64,000 nucleotides of DNA from positions 558,001 to 622,000 of the forward strand of contig OZ037838.1 in NCBI GenBank assembly GCA_964035575.1, given 5' to 3'. The stretch is from Rhynchopus sp. YZ270_cl-10. Its lineage: Eukaryota > Euglenozoa > Diplonemea > Diplonemida > Diplonemidae. Below the pieces are notes generated by a model that saw only the letters and a list, made by a program, of their open reading frames with translations, was not told the origin of the DNA and searched no databases. The translations under genes and the position numbers were made by a program. This document shows positions 31,374 through 41,445 of this stretch, one piece after another. Numbering within the stretch: the stretch's first letter is position 1; each line of letters starts with the position of its first letter.

Positions 31374-32513
31374 TCACTCGTTGTGGGGGTACAGATGTCT
31401 CGTCACAATGGCGGTGCTGTTGGACAACGCAAACATAACCACACGCGAACATGGTGATATCGCAAATGACTGACCTGTGACGTCCGGGATCACAAGTACA
31501 CAGGCCATCGTCGCCACATCATACTGTTGCAACTCTGCACATGAAGTTAACAATTGTGCATGACTCTGTACCCTGACCACAAGGTACTTCCCACACGGGG
31601 TGAATTGCATGCCGCCGACGTCACTAACCACATCAATCCTGCCATCAACACTGCGAAGAGCCGCACTACTCCAATCAAAGAGGTGCACGTAACCAGAGCA
31701 GCACACAGCAAAGACAGAGGCAGACCGTGAAAGCGCCACACAACACACCGCAGGCACACATGCCACAGCTTCACCTGTGTTCACATCCCACAGACGCGCG
31801 TTCCTGTTCTCCCAGGAGGAGGTGATCACCCACCCACCACAGTCTGAAACTGCCATGTCCCAGCACTCTGCATGCGAGAGAGAGCGGAGCAACGTCAGGT
31901 CTTCATCATACACAGAGACTGCGTCTTTGCCCTTCGAGACAACAACACCACCACACGCGAACACTGACCCCGAGTAGCCGTCGACTTTGCGGAGCACCTC
32001 CCCACCTGGAAGCGCAACCTCGCGAAGGCCTTCCTTGCACGCCATGTAGCAGCGTGTCTTGCACTGCGAGATGGCAGGCGGACCTCTACCAAGAAAATCA
32101 ATTTCCAACTCAAACGCAGTCTCGAAAGTTTCTGTGTCGAAGCCATCAACACACGTGGACACGACTCCATAATGGGAATTATGATGTGAAAAAACGCAAA
32201 GCGTTCCACAAGGAGACAGCGACACATGTGCTGTCTGCTGTCGTGCAGTGTCGACATTGTACTCAGCAGGACACTTGATGTCGGCAAAGTGAGGGCGGGC
32301 AAGCACAACCTGCACCCCTGCATCAAACGCAGTGTCCTGCAGACGGCACGTCCCCTCCAGCACCTGCGTGCCGATGCGCATCTCAACAGACGCAGGCGAG
32401 ACAGCAAGCGCCGTGCACGCAACCTCCTTTGCCGCTGCAACGCCCGCCTCGCACGGCACCTCCACTGTCGCAGTCACGCCTGACTCTTCCAGCACAAAGG
32501 TCACATCCATCAT
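31374..32513 (-). CDS. W9: UBL-WD40 protein (379 aa)
   Basis: Intact; ends HLYPHNE, one residue short of the family HNSE. Variable regions: YNVDTARQQTAHVSLSPCG, FSHHNSHYGVVSTCVDGFD, AFELEIDFLGRG, and an added stretch in blade 5 (VDGRIDVVSDVGGM). The first half is nearly identical to W13. The UBL has CEAGVAAAKE. The 3' flank lacks the G-rich block; the 5' side adjoins an ankyrin remnant. Confidence 0.85.
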   Translation of the reverse strand: MMDVTFVLEESGVTATVEVPCEAGVAAAKEVACTALAVSPASVEMRIGTQVLEGTCRLQDTAFDAGVQVVLARPHFADIKCPAEYNVDTARQQTAHVSLSPCGTLCVFSHHNSHYGVVSTCVDGFDTETFETAFELEIDFLGRGPPAISQCKTRCYMACKEGLREVALPGGEVLRKVDGYSGSVFACGGVVVSKGKDAVSVYDEDLTLLRSLSHAECWDMAVSDCGGWVITSSWENRNARLWDVNTGEAVACVPAVCCVALSRSASVFAVCCSGYVHLFDWSSAALRSVDGRIDVVSDVGGMQFTPCGKYLVVRVQSHAQLLTSCAELQQYDVATMACVLVIPDVTGQSFAISPCSRVVMFALSNSTAIVTRHLYPHNE

Positions 32514-32679
32514 ATTGTTAAGGGCTCTGTTGTGTTTGATGTGATGGTTGGTGGTGTCACTTCGCAACGACAAATAAGAACGGGGAATACGTGTTCCTGC
32601 AACAGGGCAAAAGGGGTTTCTTGGGGGTGTTTTGAAAAGCCTTGCATTTTGCTAGGACTCTGGGATATATTCATCACCA

Positions 32680-32697
32680 CCCTCCCCTCCCCTCCCC
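32680..32697 (-). promoter_or_regulatory. G-quadruplex motif behind ankyrin remnant 1
   Basis: GGGGAGGGGAGGGGAGGG on the minus strand. It is preceded by the W-family terminal text CATCTGTAC..CAGTGAGTGATG, showing that an ankyrin fragment has been joined to a W gene 3' end. Confidence 0.6.
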
Positions 32698-32798
32698 TGG
32701 CCCACATCACTCACTGCTGTACAGATGCTTTCACCTCTGCACCTTTCCCCTATCCACATGGTCGATGCACGGCGTACCGCTTTCATGGAACAGCGCTC

Positions 32799-32948
32799 TC
32801 AGGGCACCCCCTTAGCATCACGTCCAATGCGCAGCACGTCAAGAATAGCAGTGGCATTCGCCTTCTTGGGCAACCGTTTTGCAACCTCTAGGGGTGTGCG
32901 CCCTGCGTGGTTCACTGCATCGACAGAGGCACCGTGCTTGATGAGCAT
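32799..32948 (-). pseudogene. Ankyrin-repeat C-terminal remnant 1
   Basis: 49 codons: MLIKHGASVDAVNHAGRTPL continues to EVAKRLPKKANATAILDVLR and a stop. This is a classic ankyrin repeat plus final helix. The N-terminal part is missing (in-frame stop just upstream). Confidence 0.7.
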
Positions 32949-33040
32949 GTCCGTGGTTTACATGAGATATATGGTACTCCCGCTTCCACTCATCATCCAT
33001 GGGTTTGTTTTGGTGGGGCCCTGGGTTATATTCATCACCA

Positions 33041-33057
33041 CCCTCCCTCCCCTCCCC
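33041..33057 (-). promoter_or_regulatory. G-quadruplex motif after W10 stop
   Basis: Same four-tract 17-mer as behind W2, about 10 nt beyond the stop of the broken copy W10. Confidence 0.6.
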
Positions 33058-33067
33058 TGGTCACACA

Positions 33068-34163
33068 TCACTCACTGTTGTGTGGGTACAGATGTCTTGT
33101 GTCAATAACGTTATCTGGTTGCAAAACCACAACAACACGTGAACACGGCGATATCGCAAATGAATCAACTGAGGTTTGCGTCATCACATGCACACAGGAC
33201 ATGGTCGCCACATCATACTGGCGCAGCATGTGCATAGTCTGTACCACAAGGTACTTCGCACACGGGGTGAACTGCATGCCCTGGACACTCCCACCCACAT
33301 CAACACTGCGAAGAGCCGCACCACTCCAATCAAAGAGCTGCACACTGCCAGTGTTCTCCACAGCAAAGACAGAGGCAGACCGTGAAAGCGCCACGCAACA
33401 CCACCAACCCGCAGGCACACATGCCACAGCTTCTCCTGTGTTCACATCCCACAGACGTACGTCTTGCTCTTTTTCAGAGGAGGTGATGACCCACCCACCA
33501 CAGTCCGACACTGCCACACTCCTGCACTGCTCATGCGAGAGAGAGCGGAGCAACGTCAGGTCTTCGTCATACACAGAGACCCCGTCTTTGCCTCGGGAGA
33601 CAACAACACCGCCACACGCGAACACTGTGCACGAGGGGCCGTCGACTTTGCGCAGCACCTCCCCACCCGGAAGCGCAACCTTGGCAAGACAATGCATACT
33701 CGGCATGTAGCAGCGTGTCTTGCACCGTGAGATGGCAGGCGCACCCCACACCTCAATGTCTACTTTGAACTTGAAGGCAGGGCTGAAGGTGCCTGTATCG
33801 AGGCCGGTGACATATCCTGCACTCTGTAAAGAGGCAGAGTGCTACACAAGGAGACAGCGATAAACCCTCTATATTGATGTCCTGCCCGCCAGGTGGCGCC
33901 TCTGCAGTGTACTCAGCAGGACACTTGATGTCGGCCAAGCGAGGACACGCAAGCACAACCTGCACCCCTGCATCAAACGCAGTGTCCTGCAGACGGCACG
34001 TCCCCTCCAGCACCTGCGTGCCGATGCGCATCTCGACAGACGCAGGCGAGACAGCAAGCGCCGTGCACGCAACCTCCTTTGCCGCTGCAACGTCCGCCTC
34101 GCACGGCACCTCCACTGTCGCAGTCACCCCTGACTCTTCCAGCACAAAGGTCACATCCATCAT
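33068..34163 (-). pseudogene. W10: UBL-WD40 family member, one frameshift
   Basis: Complete in content but split. The N-terminal frame runs from ATG 34163 to about 33830 and the C-terminal frame from about 33820 to 33068. The break lies where W8 reads LLTQNAGYVTGLD and W10 has lost three bases and changed phase (about 33825). Otherwise very close to W8. The 5' flank is type c, shared with W7 and not with W8, so body and flank have different histories. Confidence 0.8.
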
Positions 34164-34263
34164 TGTGTTGCGTTGCTTCGTGAGAAGGTGCAAATCAGCA
34201 CGTTTGCTCCACCACAAACGGAGGGAGTGATGAGGTGGGTGGGGGAGAGGTGTTGTTCTGTGT

Positions 34264-34475
34264 TGCATGTTTGTGGTGGTTCTCGTTGTGAGAGGTGACG
34301 AATGGAAAATGACACTCAGCATCGCGATCTGTCACCCACACGAGAGCGCCACATGGGCAGCGTGTGAGGTGGGCAACCTGTGGCAGGCAAACAAGAGAAA
34401 AGCAGCAACAGGGCTGAAAGGGGAGTTTCATGGGGGTGTTTTGAGGGTCTTGGGTTTTTACTGGTACCCTGGGTT
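34264..34475 (-). repeat. Upstream block shared with the ankyrin gene, copy 2
   Basis: Counterpart of 29726-29935, with a 20-bp segment (CTGTCACCCACACGAGAGCG) missing from the other copy. Confidence 0.6.
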
Positions 34476-34488
34476 ATATTCATCACCA

Positions 34489-34501
34489 CCCTCCCCTCCC
34501 C
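34489..34501 (-). promoter_or_regulatory. Shortened G-rich motif after W11 stop
   Basis: GGGGAGGGGAGGG: one tract fewer than the full motif, so quadruplex formation would need the nearby GG of GGTGG. Confidence 0.5.
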
Positions 34502-34511
34502 TGGTCACACA

Positions 34512-35588
34512 TCACTCACTGTTGTGTGGGTACAGATGCTTTGTCGCAATGACGCCACCCGGTTGCGCAGTCACAACAACACGTGAACACGGCGATATCA
34601 CAAATGACGTAGCATAGGTTTGCGGGACCACACGCACAGAGGACATGGTTGCCACATCATACTGGTGCAGCATGAGTGATGCCTTTACCACAAAGTACTT
34701 CCCACACGGGGTGAACTGCATGCCCCAGATATCCCCGTCCACATCAACACTGCGAAGAGCCGCACCACTCCAATCAAAGAGCTGCACGCTGGTTCCCACC
34801 CCCTTCACAGCAAAGACAGAGGCAGACCGTGAAAGCGCCACTCTACACCACCACCCCTTGGGAGTACATGCCACAGATTCACCTGTGTTCACATCCCACA
34901 GACGTGCGTTGTTCTCCTTGTTGGAGGAGGTGATCACCCACCCACCACAGTCCGACACTGCCACGTCCCAGCACCTTTCATGCGAGAGAGAGCGGAGCAA
35001 CGTCAGGTCTTCGTCATACACAGAGACGCCGTCTTCGCCTCGGGAGACAACAACACTGCCACACGCAAACACTGATTCCGAGTTGCCGTCGAATTTGCGG
35101 AGCACCTCCCCACCCGGAAGCGCAACCTCGAGAAGGCCTTCCACGCATGACAGGTAGCAGCGTGTCTTGCACTGCGATATGGCAGGGGGATATAGCACAA
35201 TATGGGGTAGGTTGAACTCAAAGACACAGGCAAAGGTTTCTGTGTCGAAGCCAACAACATTCATATCACAAAAATAGATGCAGAGTGTTCCACAACGCGA
35301 CAGCGACATCGCTACGCTCATCGATGACCTCTTGAAATTGTACTCAGCAGGACACTTGATGTCGGCAAAGCGGCGGGCAAGCACAACCTGCACCCCTGCA
35401 TCAAACGCAGTGTCCTGCAGACGGCACGTCCCCTCCAGCACCTGCGTGCCGATGCGCATCTCGACAGACGCAGGCGAGACAGCAAGCGCCGTGCACGCAA
35501 CCTCCTTTGCCGCTGCAACGTCCGCCTCGCACGGCACCTCCACTGTCGCAGTCACGCCTGACTCTTCCAGCACAAAGGTCACATCCAT
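34512..35588 (-). CDS. W11: UBL-WD40 protein (358 aa)
   Basis: Intact and the shortest member. It starts with a single Met (MDVTFVLEES). The first half resembles W7 (SSMSVAMSLSRCGTLCIYF, FNLPHIVLYPPAIS). Blade 6 is minimal (VVKASLMLHQYDV). Five-prime flank is type d, with CTCATCTCCTCCGAACAG about 30 nt before the ATG, a good acceptor-like sequence. Confidence 0.85.
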   Translation of the reverse strand: MDVTFVLEESGVTATVEVPCEADVAAAKEVACTALAVSPASVEMRIGTQVLEGTCRLQDTAFDAGVQVVLARRFADIKCPAEYNFKRSSMSVAMSLSRCGTLCIYFCDMNVVGFDTETFACVFEFNLPHIVLYPPAISQCKTRCYLSCVEGLLEVALPGGEVLRKFDGNSESVFACGSVVVSRGEDGVSVYDEDLTLLRSLSHERCWDVAVSDCGGWVITSSNKENNARLWDVNTGESVACTPKGWWCRVALSRSASVFAVKGVGTSVQLFDWSGAALRSVDVDGDIWGMQFTPCGKYFVVKASLMLHQYDVATMSSVRVVPQTYATSFVISPCSRVVVTAQPGGVIATKHLYPHNSE

Positions 35589-35855
35589 TGTTTTGTCTTC
35601 TTCTTCTTGTTCCACCTCTGTTCGGAGGAGATGAGGTGTGGGTTGTTTTGTTTTGTGTGTTTGTGATGTTCTCATTGTGTCTGTAGCTTCCACCAACAGA
35701 AGAGGGTTTTAACAAAGCAAAAGTGAGAAAGAGAGGCAAAGGGGGGTGTGGTCTTTATCGTGAAAATGTCTCAAAATGAATTCCCTCACAGGCTAGTAGG
35801 TCGAGGGTGCAACGCAAATACTGATGCAACGCACGATAGCAACACACCGCAGTAC

Positions 35856-36983
35856 TCAGTAGGGGTACAGATGCCTCGTCACAAGGGCGGCACTTTCTCC
35901 TGACTCAAACATAACCACACGTGAACACGGTGATATCACAAACTCACTCCAGCATTTTGGTATCACACGCACACAGGACATGGTAGACATATCGTACTGG
36001 TGGAGGAGTGAAGCTTCGTCCTCAAACAGTGATTCTTTAATAAAGTCAACGACGACATACTTCCCACAGGGAGTGAACTGCACGCCATAGACATGGTAAT
36101 CCTCCTTTTTAATGCTGCCAAGAGCCACACCACTCCAGTCATAGAGCTGCACTTCTTGATTGCAACCCACAGCAAAGACAGAGGCAGACCGTGAAAGCGC
36201 TAGCCTTACCTCCCACGCCGCCGGAGTCATGCTTTCCACACATGCCACAGCTTCACCTGTGTTCACATCCCACAGGCATGTGTTCCCCTCCTTCTTGGAG
36301 GAGGTGAGCACCCACCCACCACAGTCCGACACTGCCGCTTTCACACAATCCCTGTGCGAGAGAGAGCGGAGCAACGTCAGGTCTTCGTCATACACAGAGA
36401 CGCCGTCTTTGCCCTTCGAAATAACAACACTGCCGCAGGCAAACACTGCTGTCGAGCATCCTGTAGCTTTGCGGAGCACCTCCCCACCAGGAAGCGCAAC
36501 CTTGCGTAAATCACCACCAGACGCCACGTAGCAGCGTGTCTTGCACCGTGAGATGGCAGGCGTGCTGGCAAGTGCTCCGAGGCAATTACGTTCAATTTCA
36601 AACTCGAAGGCAGTGTTGAAGGTTTGTGTGTCGCAGCCTACGCAGGTAATACGTCCATCGACAGCCACGACAACGAGGCAGAGCGTTCCACAACGAGACA
36701 GTGAGAAATTTTCCGCGTTGCCCTTCTGGATACTACACTCAGCAGGACACTTGATGTCGGCAAAGCGGCAGGCAAGCACAACCTGCACCCCTGCATCAAA
36801 CGCAGTGTCCTGCAGACGGCACGTCCCCTCCAGCACCTGCGTGCCGATGCGCATCTCGACAGACGCAGGCGAGACAGCAAGCGCCGTGCACGCAACCTCC
36901 TTTGCCGCTGCAACGTCCGCCTCGCACGGCACCTCCACTGTCGCAGTCACGCCTGACTCTTCCAGCACAAAGGTCACATCCAT
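35856..36983 (-). CDS. W12: most divergent UBL-WD40 protein (375 aa)
   Basis: Intact, starting MDVTFVLEES, with the UBL unchanged. The propeller departs most from the others: CSIQKGNAENFSLSRCGTLC, CVGCDTQTFNTAFEF, LPGGEVLRKATG, VESMTPAAWEVRLALSRSAS, GVALGSIKKEDYHVYGVQF. It ends HLYPY without the HNSE tail, as W16 and W18 do (type III end). The contrast between a fixed UBL and a diverged propeller is clearest here. Confidence 0.85.
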   Translation of the reverse strand: MDVTFVLEESGVTATVEVPCEADVAAAKEVACTALAVSPASVEMRIGTQVLEGTCRLQDTAFDAGVQVVLACRFADIKCPAECSIQKGNAENFSLSRCGTLCLVVVAVDGRITCVGCDTQTFNTAFEFEIERNCLGALASTPAISRCKTRCYVASGGDLRKVALPGGEVLRKATGCSTAVFACGSVVISKGKDGVSVYDEDLTLLRSLSHRDCVKAAVSDCGGWVLTSSKKEGNTCLWDVNTGEAVACVESMTPAAWEVRLALSRSASVFAVGCNQEVQLYDWSGVALGSIKKEDYHVYGVQFTPCGKYVVVDFIKESLFEDEASLLHQYDMSTMSCVRVIPKCWSEFVISPCSRVVMFESGESAALVTRHLYPY

Positions 36984-37265
36984 TGTTTTCTGTATCAGGA
37001 TCCTTTGTGTTTAACGCACTGTGATGTGGTACGTTGGTAGACGTGGAAGGATGTGAGAATAGAATTAGTTTGGTTGAGACACACAAAGGTGTCGGTTCTA
37101 CCCATATCCTGTGTCACATCGTTGATTCTTCTTTCCCTGCGTTGACTGCAGGAAAGTTGTAGTATGAAAAAATGAAAGCAGAAACCTTTTAAAACTATAC
37201 ATTTTATTGTCCCTTTTGTCAAATCTCTTTGTTTTGTCGTTGTCTGTTTTTTCTACATTTCTTGT
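36984..37265. other. Region upstream of W12
   Basis: Bases 37070-37145 are a distant copy of element A (GAGACACACAAAGGTGTCGG, CACATCGTTGATTCTTC), also seen at 63905-64000. No gene. Confidence 0.45.
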
Positions 37266-37338
37266 TTTTCTTGATAAATTGTTGGAGTAGTGTAGTTGCC
37301 TCGGTTGTGTTGCCACAGTTTGTGCAATATCCACTGTC
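37266..37338 (-). repeat. Dispersed repeat C, copy 2
   Basis: See 27284-27361. Differs by a missing base that changes the reading frame after RQLHY. Confidence 0.45.
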
Positions 37339-37405
37339 TTCTTATTGTAAAAGGGCCTTAACTGTTTCAAACACCCAATAACTCAATGAGTTTGGATCAG
37401 GTGAA

Positions 37406-37477
37406 CCAAGCCTCTCTGTGCTTGGTCAAATAAAAAGAGAAAAGTTCATAACATGATCCTAAGCCTCTCGTGCTTAG
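37406..37477 (+). other. Two dispersed hairpins with paired base changes
   Basis: 37406-37425 CCAAGCCTCTCTGTGCTTGG and 37459-37477 CTAAGCCTCTCGTGCTTAG. The stem pair C-G replaces T-A at the second position while pairing is kept. Confidence 0.5.
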
Positions 37478-38796
37478 TAACCTTGAAAAAAAAGGGGGGA
37501 AGAGTGGGCATAAAATTGAACAAAGCCTTGTAGAACACAAGGAAAGCATCATCAAAATGCAGCAATGAACGCTGTCCGGGGAGGGGGAAGAAGGGGCAGG
37601 GAGGGAGAGTTTTCACAACTGTGCAAATATTGGCGGCATACCCTTAAGCATAAGGGGAGAGGGAAGAGGGTGAGGAATTGGCCAAGGGTTGTGAAGAGAA
37701 ATTGGTTGGTTCTCTCTGATTTGCTCTGGTTGAAGAGAAGGAAGGAAAAGGTGTTGGAAGTTACACTTACCAAGAGAGGGGGAGAAATGGATATTTTGGT
37801 TCTGTTTGAAAACATCTGTTTGCCACCTTTAAAAATTATTTTATATACTTTCTTTTCCAAACGAAAAGAAGGTAAAGAGGGTGTGAAAAATGTACCCTTG
37901 CTTTTTTTTTTTTGAAAACTTGGTTGCAGGGATTTTTCTAAATGTGGATTGGGATTGGGATTTCCGGAAAATAAAAAAATTCCCTGAAAAAAATTCCCTG
38001 TTTTTCCCTACAGCAATTTCAGGTACATTCTACCCCACCCCACCCCCAGAGAGTTTCGCCTGTGGGATGCGATCGATCAACGCGATCAAATAAAGCGAAA
38101 AAAGGGGGGAACAAAAAAATAAAAATCCCGGATTTTCGAGAAAAAAATTGGCTCTGCAGGCGGTTACTGTAGTTGTGGGTGCGGATGTTCACGTCAGTTG
38201 CAGGCAAACGTCCAGCATCAGAGACATTTGAGGTTGTGCACAAGAAGAAGGAGAAGACGTGTCAATCGCATTCAATTATGAGGGTTGGAAGACGGAGGAG
38301 ATCTCAGATGTTGCGTACCGTGGCTTCGCCAGGAACCTTTGGGTGCCTGATGACCGCCGTTTCTTTCATAAATGTACCGAGGTTACTGATAAGGCTGATA
38401 CACTACGGCTTGTGGTTCACCCCTCCCCACCCGCCTTTTGTGCATCAGAGGGAGAAAGCGCCACGCCTCCCTGCACTGGCAGGGAGTCGCGAGCGCGAAG
38501 CGCGCAGCGACCGCTTTACGGGGGGAAAGCTCGGGACCCCAAATCACCCCCGTTTTGGCCAAAAGGGGTGATTGGTGAGTGACCTGTCGACATGTCGGGG
38601 AAAAAAATATTTTTTTCCACAAAAAGGTCAAAAAACGGCCCAAAAAATATACCAAAAAAAACAGGGAATTTTTTGGATTGGGATTTCGGAATTTGGCCAA
38701 AAAGGGACGGATTTAGAGATATCCTTGCTTGGTTGTATTAGTGTAGCCACCCTAGAGTGTGCTCCACTATTTTTTTTGGATGCTTTGCAAAGCGTA
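37478..38796. other. Non-coding; scraps of TIR element
   Basis: No supported gene. Bases 38312-38336 (GTTGCGTACCGTGGCTTCGCCA) and the GACCGCCGTTTCTT text match 26868-26915, and GAGCGCGAAGCGCGC (38490) is another GC mini-hairpin. A GTAAGTGT donor-like sequence on the minus strand at about 37768 lacks a convincing partner. Confidence 0.4.
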
Positions 38797-39335
38797 GAAA
38801 GAACCCTAGGACAGCTTCTTTTGATAAAAGCTAGCAAACACAAAAACCAACGCGTGGAAAAAAGAGAGTGCTATTTTCCTCCTGTATGTGCAGTGTACGT
38901 TTTGGGTACGGTGCGGAGAATACAATATGTTCGATAAAAGAAAACGCGAGCATATTTATGATTTGTGTTATCTCATTCAATTTTATTTTTCCTTCCTTCA
39001 AAACTTCACACACAACGCTTTTTTGGTTTTTGGGAGACACACAAGGTGCCAGGTTCTATGGTAAGCACGGAACCACCCTGCACCTGTTTGTCATGTTGTT
39101 TCCCGTGCAATACATGGAGAAACGTTTCGCACTCGAAACAAGGGAAAGCTTTTTTAATAAAAAATGAACGAAGCACAAAAACAAGCGTGTGTGGAAGAAA
39201 AAAGAAAAGGGAAAATATTTTTTCTGATTCACAGTGGTGTTTATGTTTTGGGTACGGGGCGGAGAATAAAATCTGTTCGATAAAAGAAACGCAAGCTTTT
39301 TGTTTTATCTTGTTCAAATAAGCTTGTTGTTCCCA
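38797..39335. repeat. Dispersed hairpin element, B-A-B arrangement
   Basis: Part B (38797-38985) precedes A (38990-39143), which is followed by a second, different B (39144-39335). The tandem order suggests that the natural repeat unit is about 340 bp. Loop of GTTTCG/CGAAAC is CACT. Confidence 0.6.
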
Positions 39336-39777
39336 CCCCATTCGGTGCTCTCATACATACAAAACAACGAGTCAACAATAAATGATATAAATATTGGGTT
39401 ATATTTCCCAACCCAACAACAAAGATAAAGCGTGAAGACAATAAATAACCAAAAAAAAAAATTTCTTCACAGTAACAAGGTGTGAGTAAGAAGAAAAGAA
39501 AGCGAATAAAAACGAAAAAATAATGTTTCTTGTGAATGTGATGATGTTGTTGGGGTGGGGAGAATAAAACAGTTCCAAGAAAAACTCCTGCGTCGGTTTT
39601 CTTTTTGTTAGAAAAAAATATAATAACGACGTCTTTTGTGTGTGATGTTTAAAAAGCTGTAAGCTTGAGCTAGATTGACGGTGTGGCCTATGCAGTTGAT
39701 GGTATACCCTCTGCAGACACTTGCACTGTCCCCTTCTGTCAGAATACAGTCACCACCCTCCCACCCCTCGCGAAACA
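39336..39777 (-). other. Downstream region of W13 (type II flank)
   Basis: Near-identical copy of 19146-19626 apart from a 55-bp deletion; part of the W5-derived half of the W13 chimera. Confidence 0.6.
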
Positions 39778-40974
39778 TCACTCACTGTTGCGTGGGTACA
39801 GATGCCTTGTTGCAATGGCTCCTGTTGCATCAAAAATGCTGTTTGTTGCTTCACACCCAAACACAACGACACGTGAACACGGTGATATCGCAAAGGACCC
39901 ATAATGGGCGAGCGGGATCACACGCACACAGGACATGGTCGCCACATCATACTGGTGCAGCTGTGCATTGTAATCATCGCGATCATCATATTCTTCGTCA
40001 TCATCTGTACCATCTGTGCATGCCTCAACATCCACCTTGACCACAAGGTACTTCCCACACGGGGTGAACTGTATGCCCTCGACAGTCCCATCCACATCAA
40101 CACTGCGAAGAGCCGCACCACTCCAATCATAGAGGTGCACGGTGTTTTCCTCCTCCACCACAGCAAAGACAGAGGCAGACCGTGAGAGCGCCACGAGACA
40201 CCATATATCCGCAGGCACACATGCCACAGCTTCACCTGTGTTCACATCCCACAGACGCGCGTTCCTCTTCTCCCAGGAGGAGGTGATCACCCACCCACCA
40301 CAGTCTGATACTGCCATGACCCAGCACTCTTCATGCGAGAGAGAGTGGAGCAACGTCAGGTCTTCGTCATACACAGAGACTGCGTCTTTGCCCTTCGAGA
40401 CAACAACACCGCCACACGCGAACACTGACCCCGAGTAGCCGACGACTTTGCGGACCACCTCCCCACCCGGAAGCGCAACCTCGAGAAGGCCTTCCTTGTT
40501 CGCCATGTAGCAGCGTGTCTTGCACCGTGAGATGGCAGGCGGACCTCTACCAAGAAAATCAATTTCCAACTCAAACGCAGTCTCGAAAGTTTCTGTGTCG
40601 AAGCCATCAACACACGTGGACACGACTCCATAATGGGAATTATGATGTGAAAAAACGCAAAGCGTTCCACAAGGAGACAGCGACACATGTGCTGTCTGCT
40701 GTCGTGCAGTGTCGACATTGTACTCAGCAGGACACTTGATGTCAGCAAAGCGAGGACAGGCAAGCACAACCTGCACCCCTGCATCAAACGCAGTGTCCTG
40801 CAGACGGCACGTCCCCTCCAGCACCTGCGTGCCGATGCGCATCTCGACAGACGCAGGCGAGACAGCAAGCGCCGTGCACGCAACCTCCTTTGCCGCTGCA
40901 ACGTCCGCCTCGCACGGCACCTCCACTGTCGCAGTCACGCCTGACTCTTCCAGCACAAAGGTCACATCCATCAT
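39778..40974 (-). CDS. W13: chimeric UBL-WD40 protein (398 aa)
   Basis: Intact and the longest member. Residues to about blade 4 match W9 (YNVDTARQQTAHVSLSPCG, VSTCVDGFD, WEKRNARLWDVN). From blade 5 on they match W5 (VVEEENTVHLYDWSG, ACTDGTDDDEEYDD, CEATNSIFDATGAIATRH). The join falls in a stretch identical in both parents (SRSASVFAV, about 40155-40195). The 3' flank follows W5 and the 5' flank, including an ankyrin remnant, follows W9. Ends HLYPRNSE. Confidence 0.9.
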   Translation of the reverse strand: MMDVTFVLEESGVTATVEVPCEADVAAAKEVACTALAVSPASVEMRIGTQVLEGTCRLQDTAFDAGVQVVLACPRFADIKCPAEYNVDTARQQTAHVSLSPCGTLCVFSHHNSHYGVVSTCVDGFDTETFETAFELEIDFLGRGPPAISRCKTRCYMANKEGLLEVALPGGEVVRKVVGYSGSVFACGGVVVSKGKDAVSVYDEDLTLLHSLSHEECWVMAVSDCGGWVITSSWEKRNARLWDVNTGEAVACVPADIWCLVALSRSASVFAVVEEENTVHLYDWSGAALRSVDVDGTVEGIQFTPCGKYLVVKVDVEACTDGTDDDEEYDDRDDYNAQLHQYDVATMSCVRVIPLAHYGSFAISPCSRVVVFGCEATNSIFDATGAIATRHLYPRNSE

Positions 40975-41140
40975 ATTGTTAAGGGGTCTGTTGTGTTTGA
41001 TGTGATGGTTGGTGGTGTCACTTCGCAACGACAAATAAGAACGGGGAATAGGTGTTCCTGCAACAGGGTAAAAGGGGTTTCTTGGGGGTGTTTTGAAAAG
41101 CCTTGCATTTTGCTAGGACTCTGGGATATATTCATCACCA

Positions 41141-41158
41141 CCCTCCCCTCCCCTCCCC
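41141..41158 (-). promoter_or_regulatory. G-quadruplex motif behind ankyrin remnant 2
   Basis: Same 18-nt motif as at 32680, in the duplicated context. Confidence 0.6.
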
Positions 41159-41259
41159 TGGCCCACATCATTCACTGTTGTACAGATGCTTTCACCTCTG
41201 CACCTTTCCCCTATCCACATGGTCGATGCACGGCGTACCGCTTTCATGGAACAGCGCTC

Positions 41260-41409
41260 TCAGGGCTCCCCCTTAGCATCACGTCCAATGCGCAGCACGT
41301 CAAGAATAGCAGTGGCATTCGCCTTCTTGGGCAACCGTTTTGCAACCTCTAGGGGTGTGCGCCCTGCGTGGTTCACTGCATCGACAGAGGCACCGTGCTT
41401 GATGAGCAT
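41260..41409 (-). pseudogene. Ankyrin-repeat C-terminal remnant 2
   Basis: Duplicate of 32799-32948, differing in the last residues (AKGEP against AKGVP). Confidence 0.7.
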
Positions 41410-41445
41410 GTCCGTGGTTTACATGAGATATATAATTATTATTAA

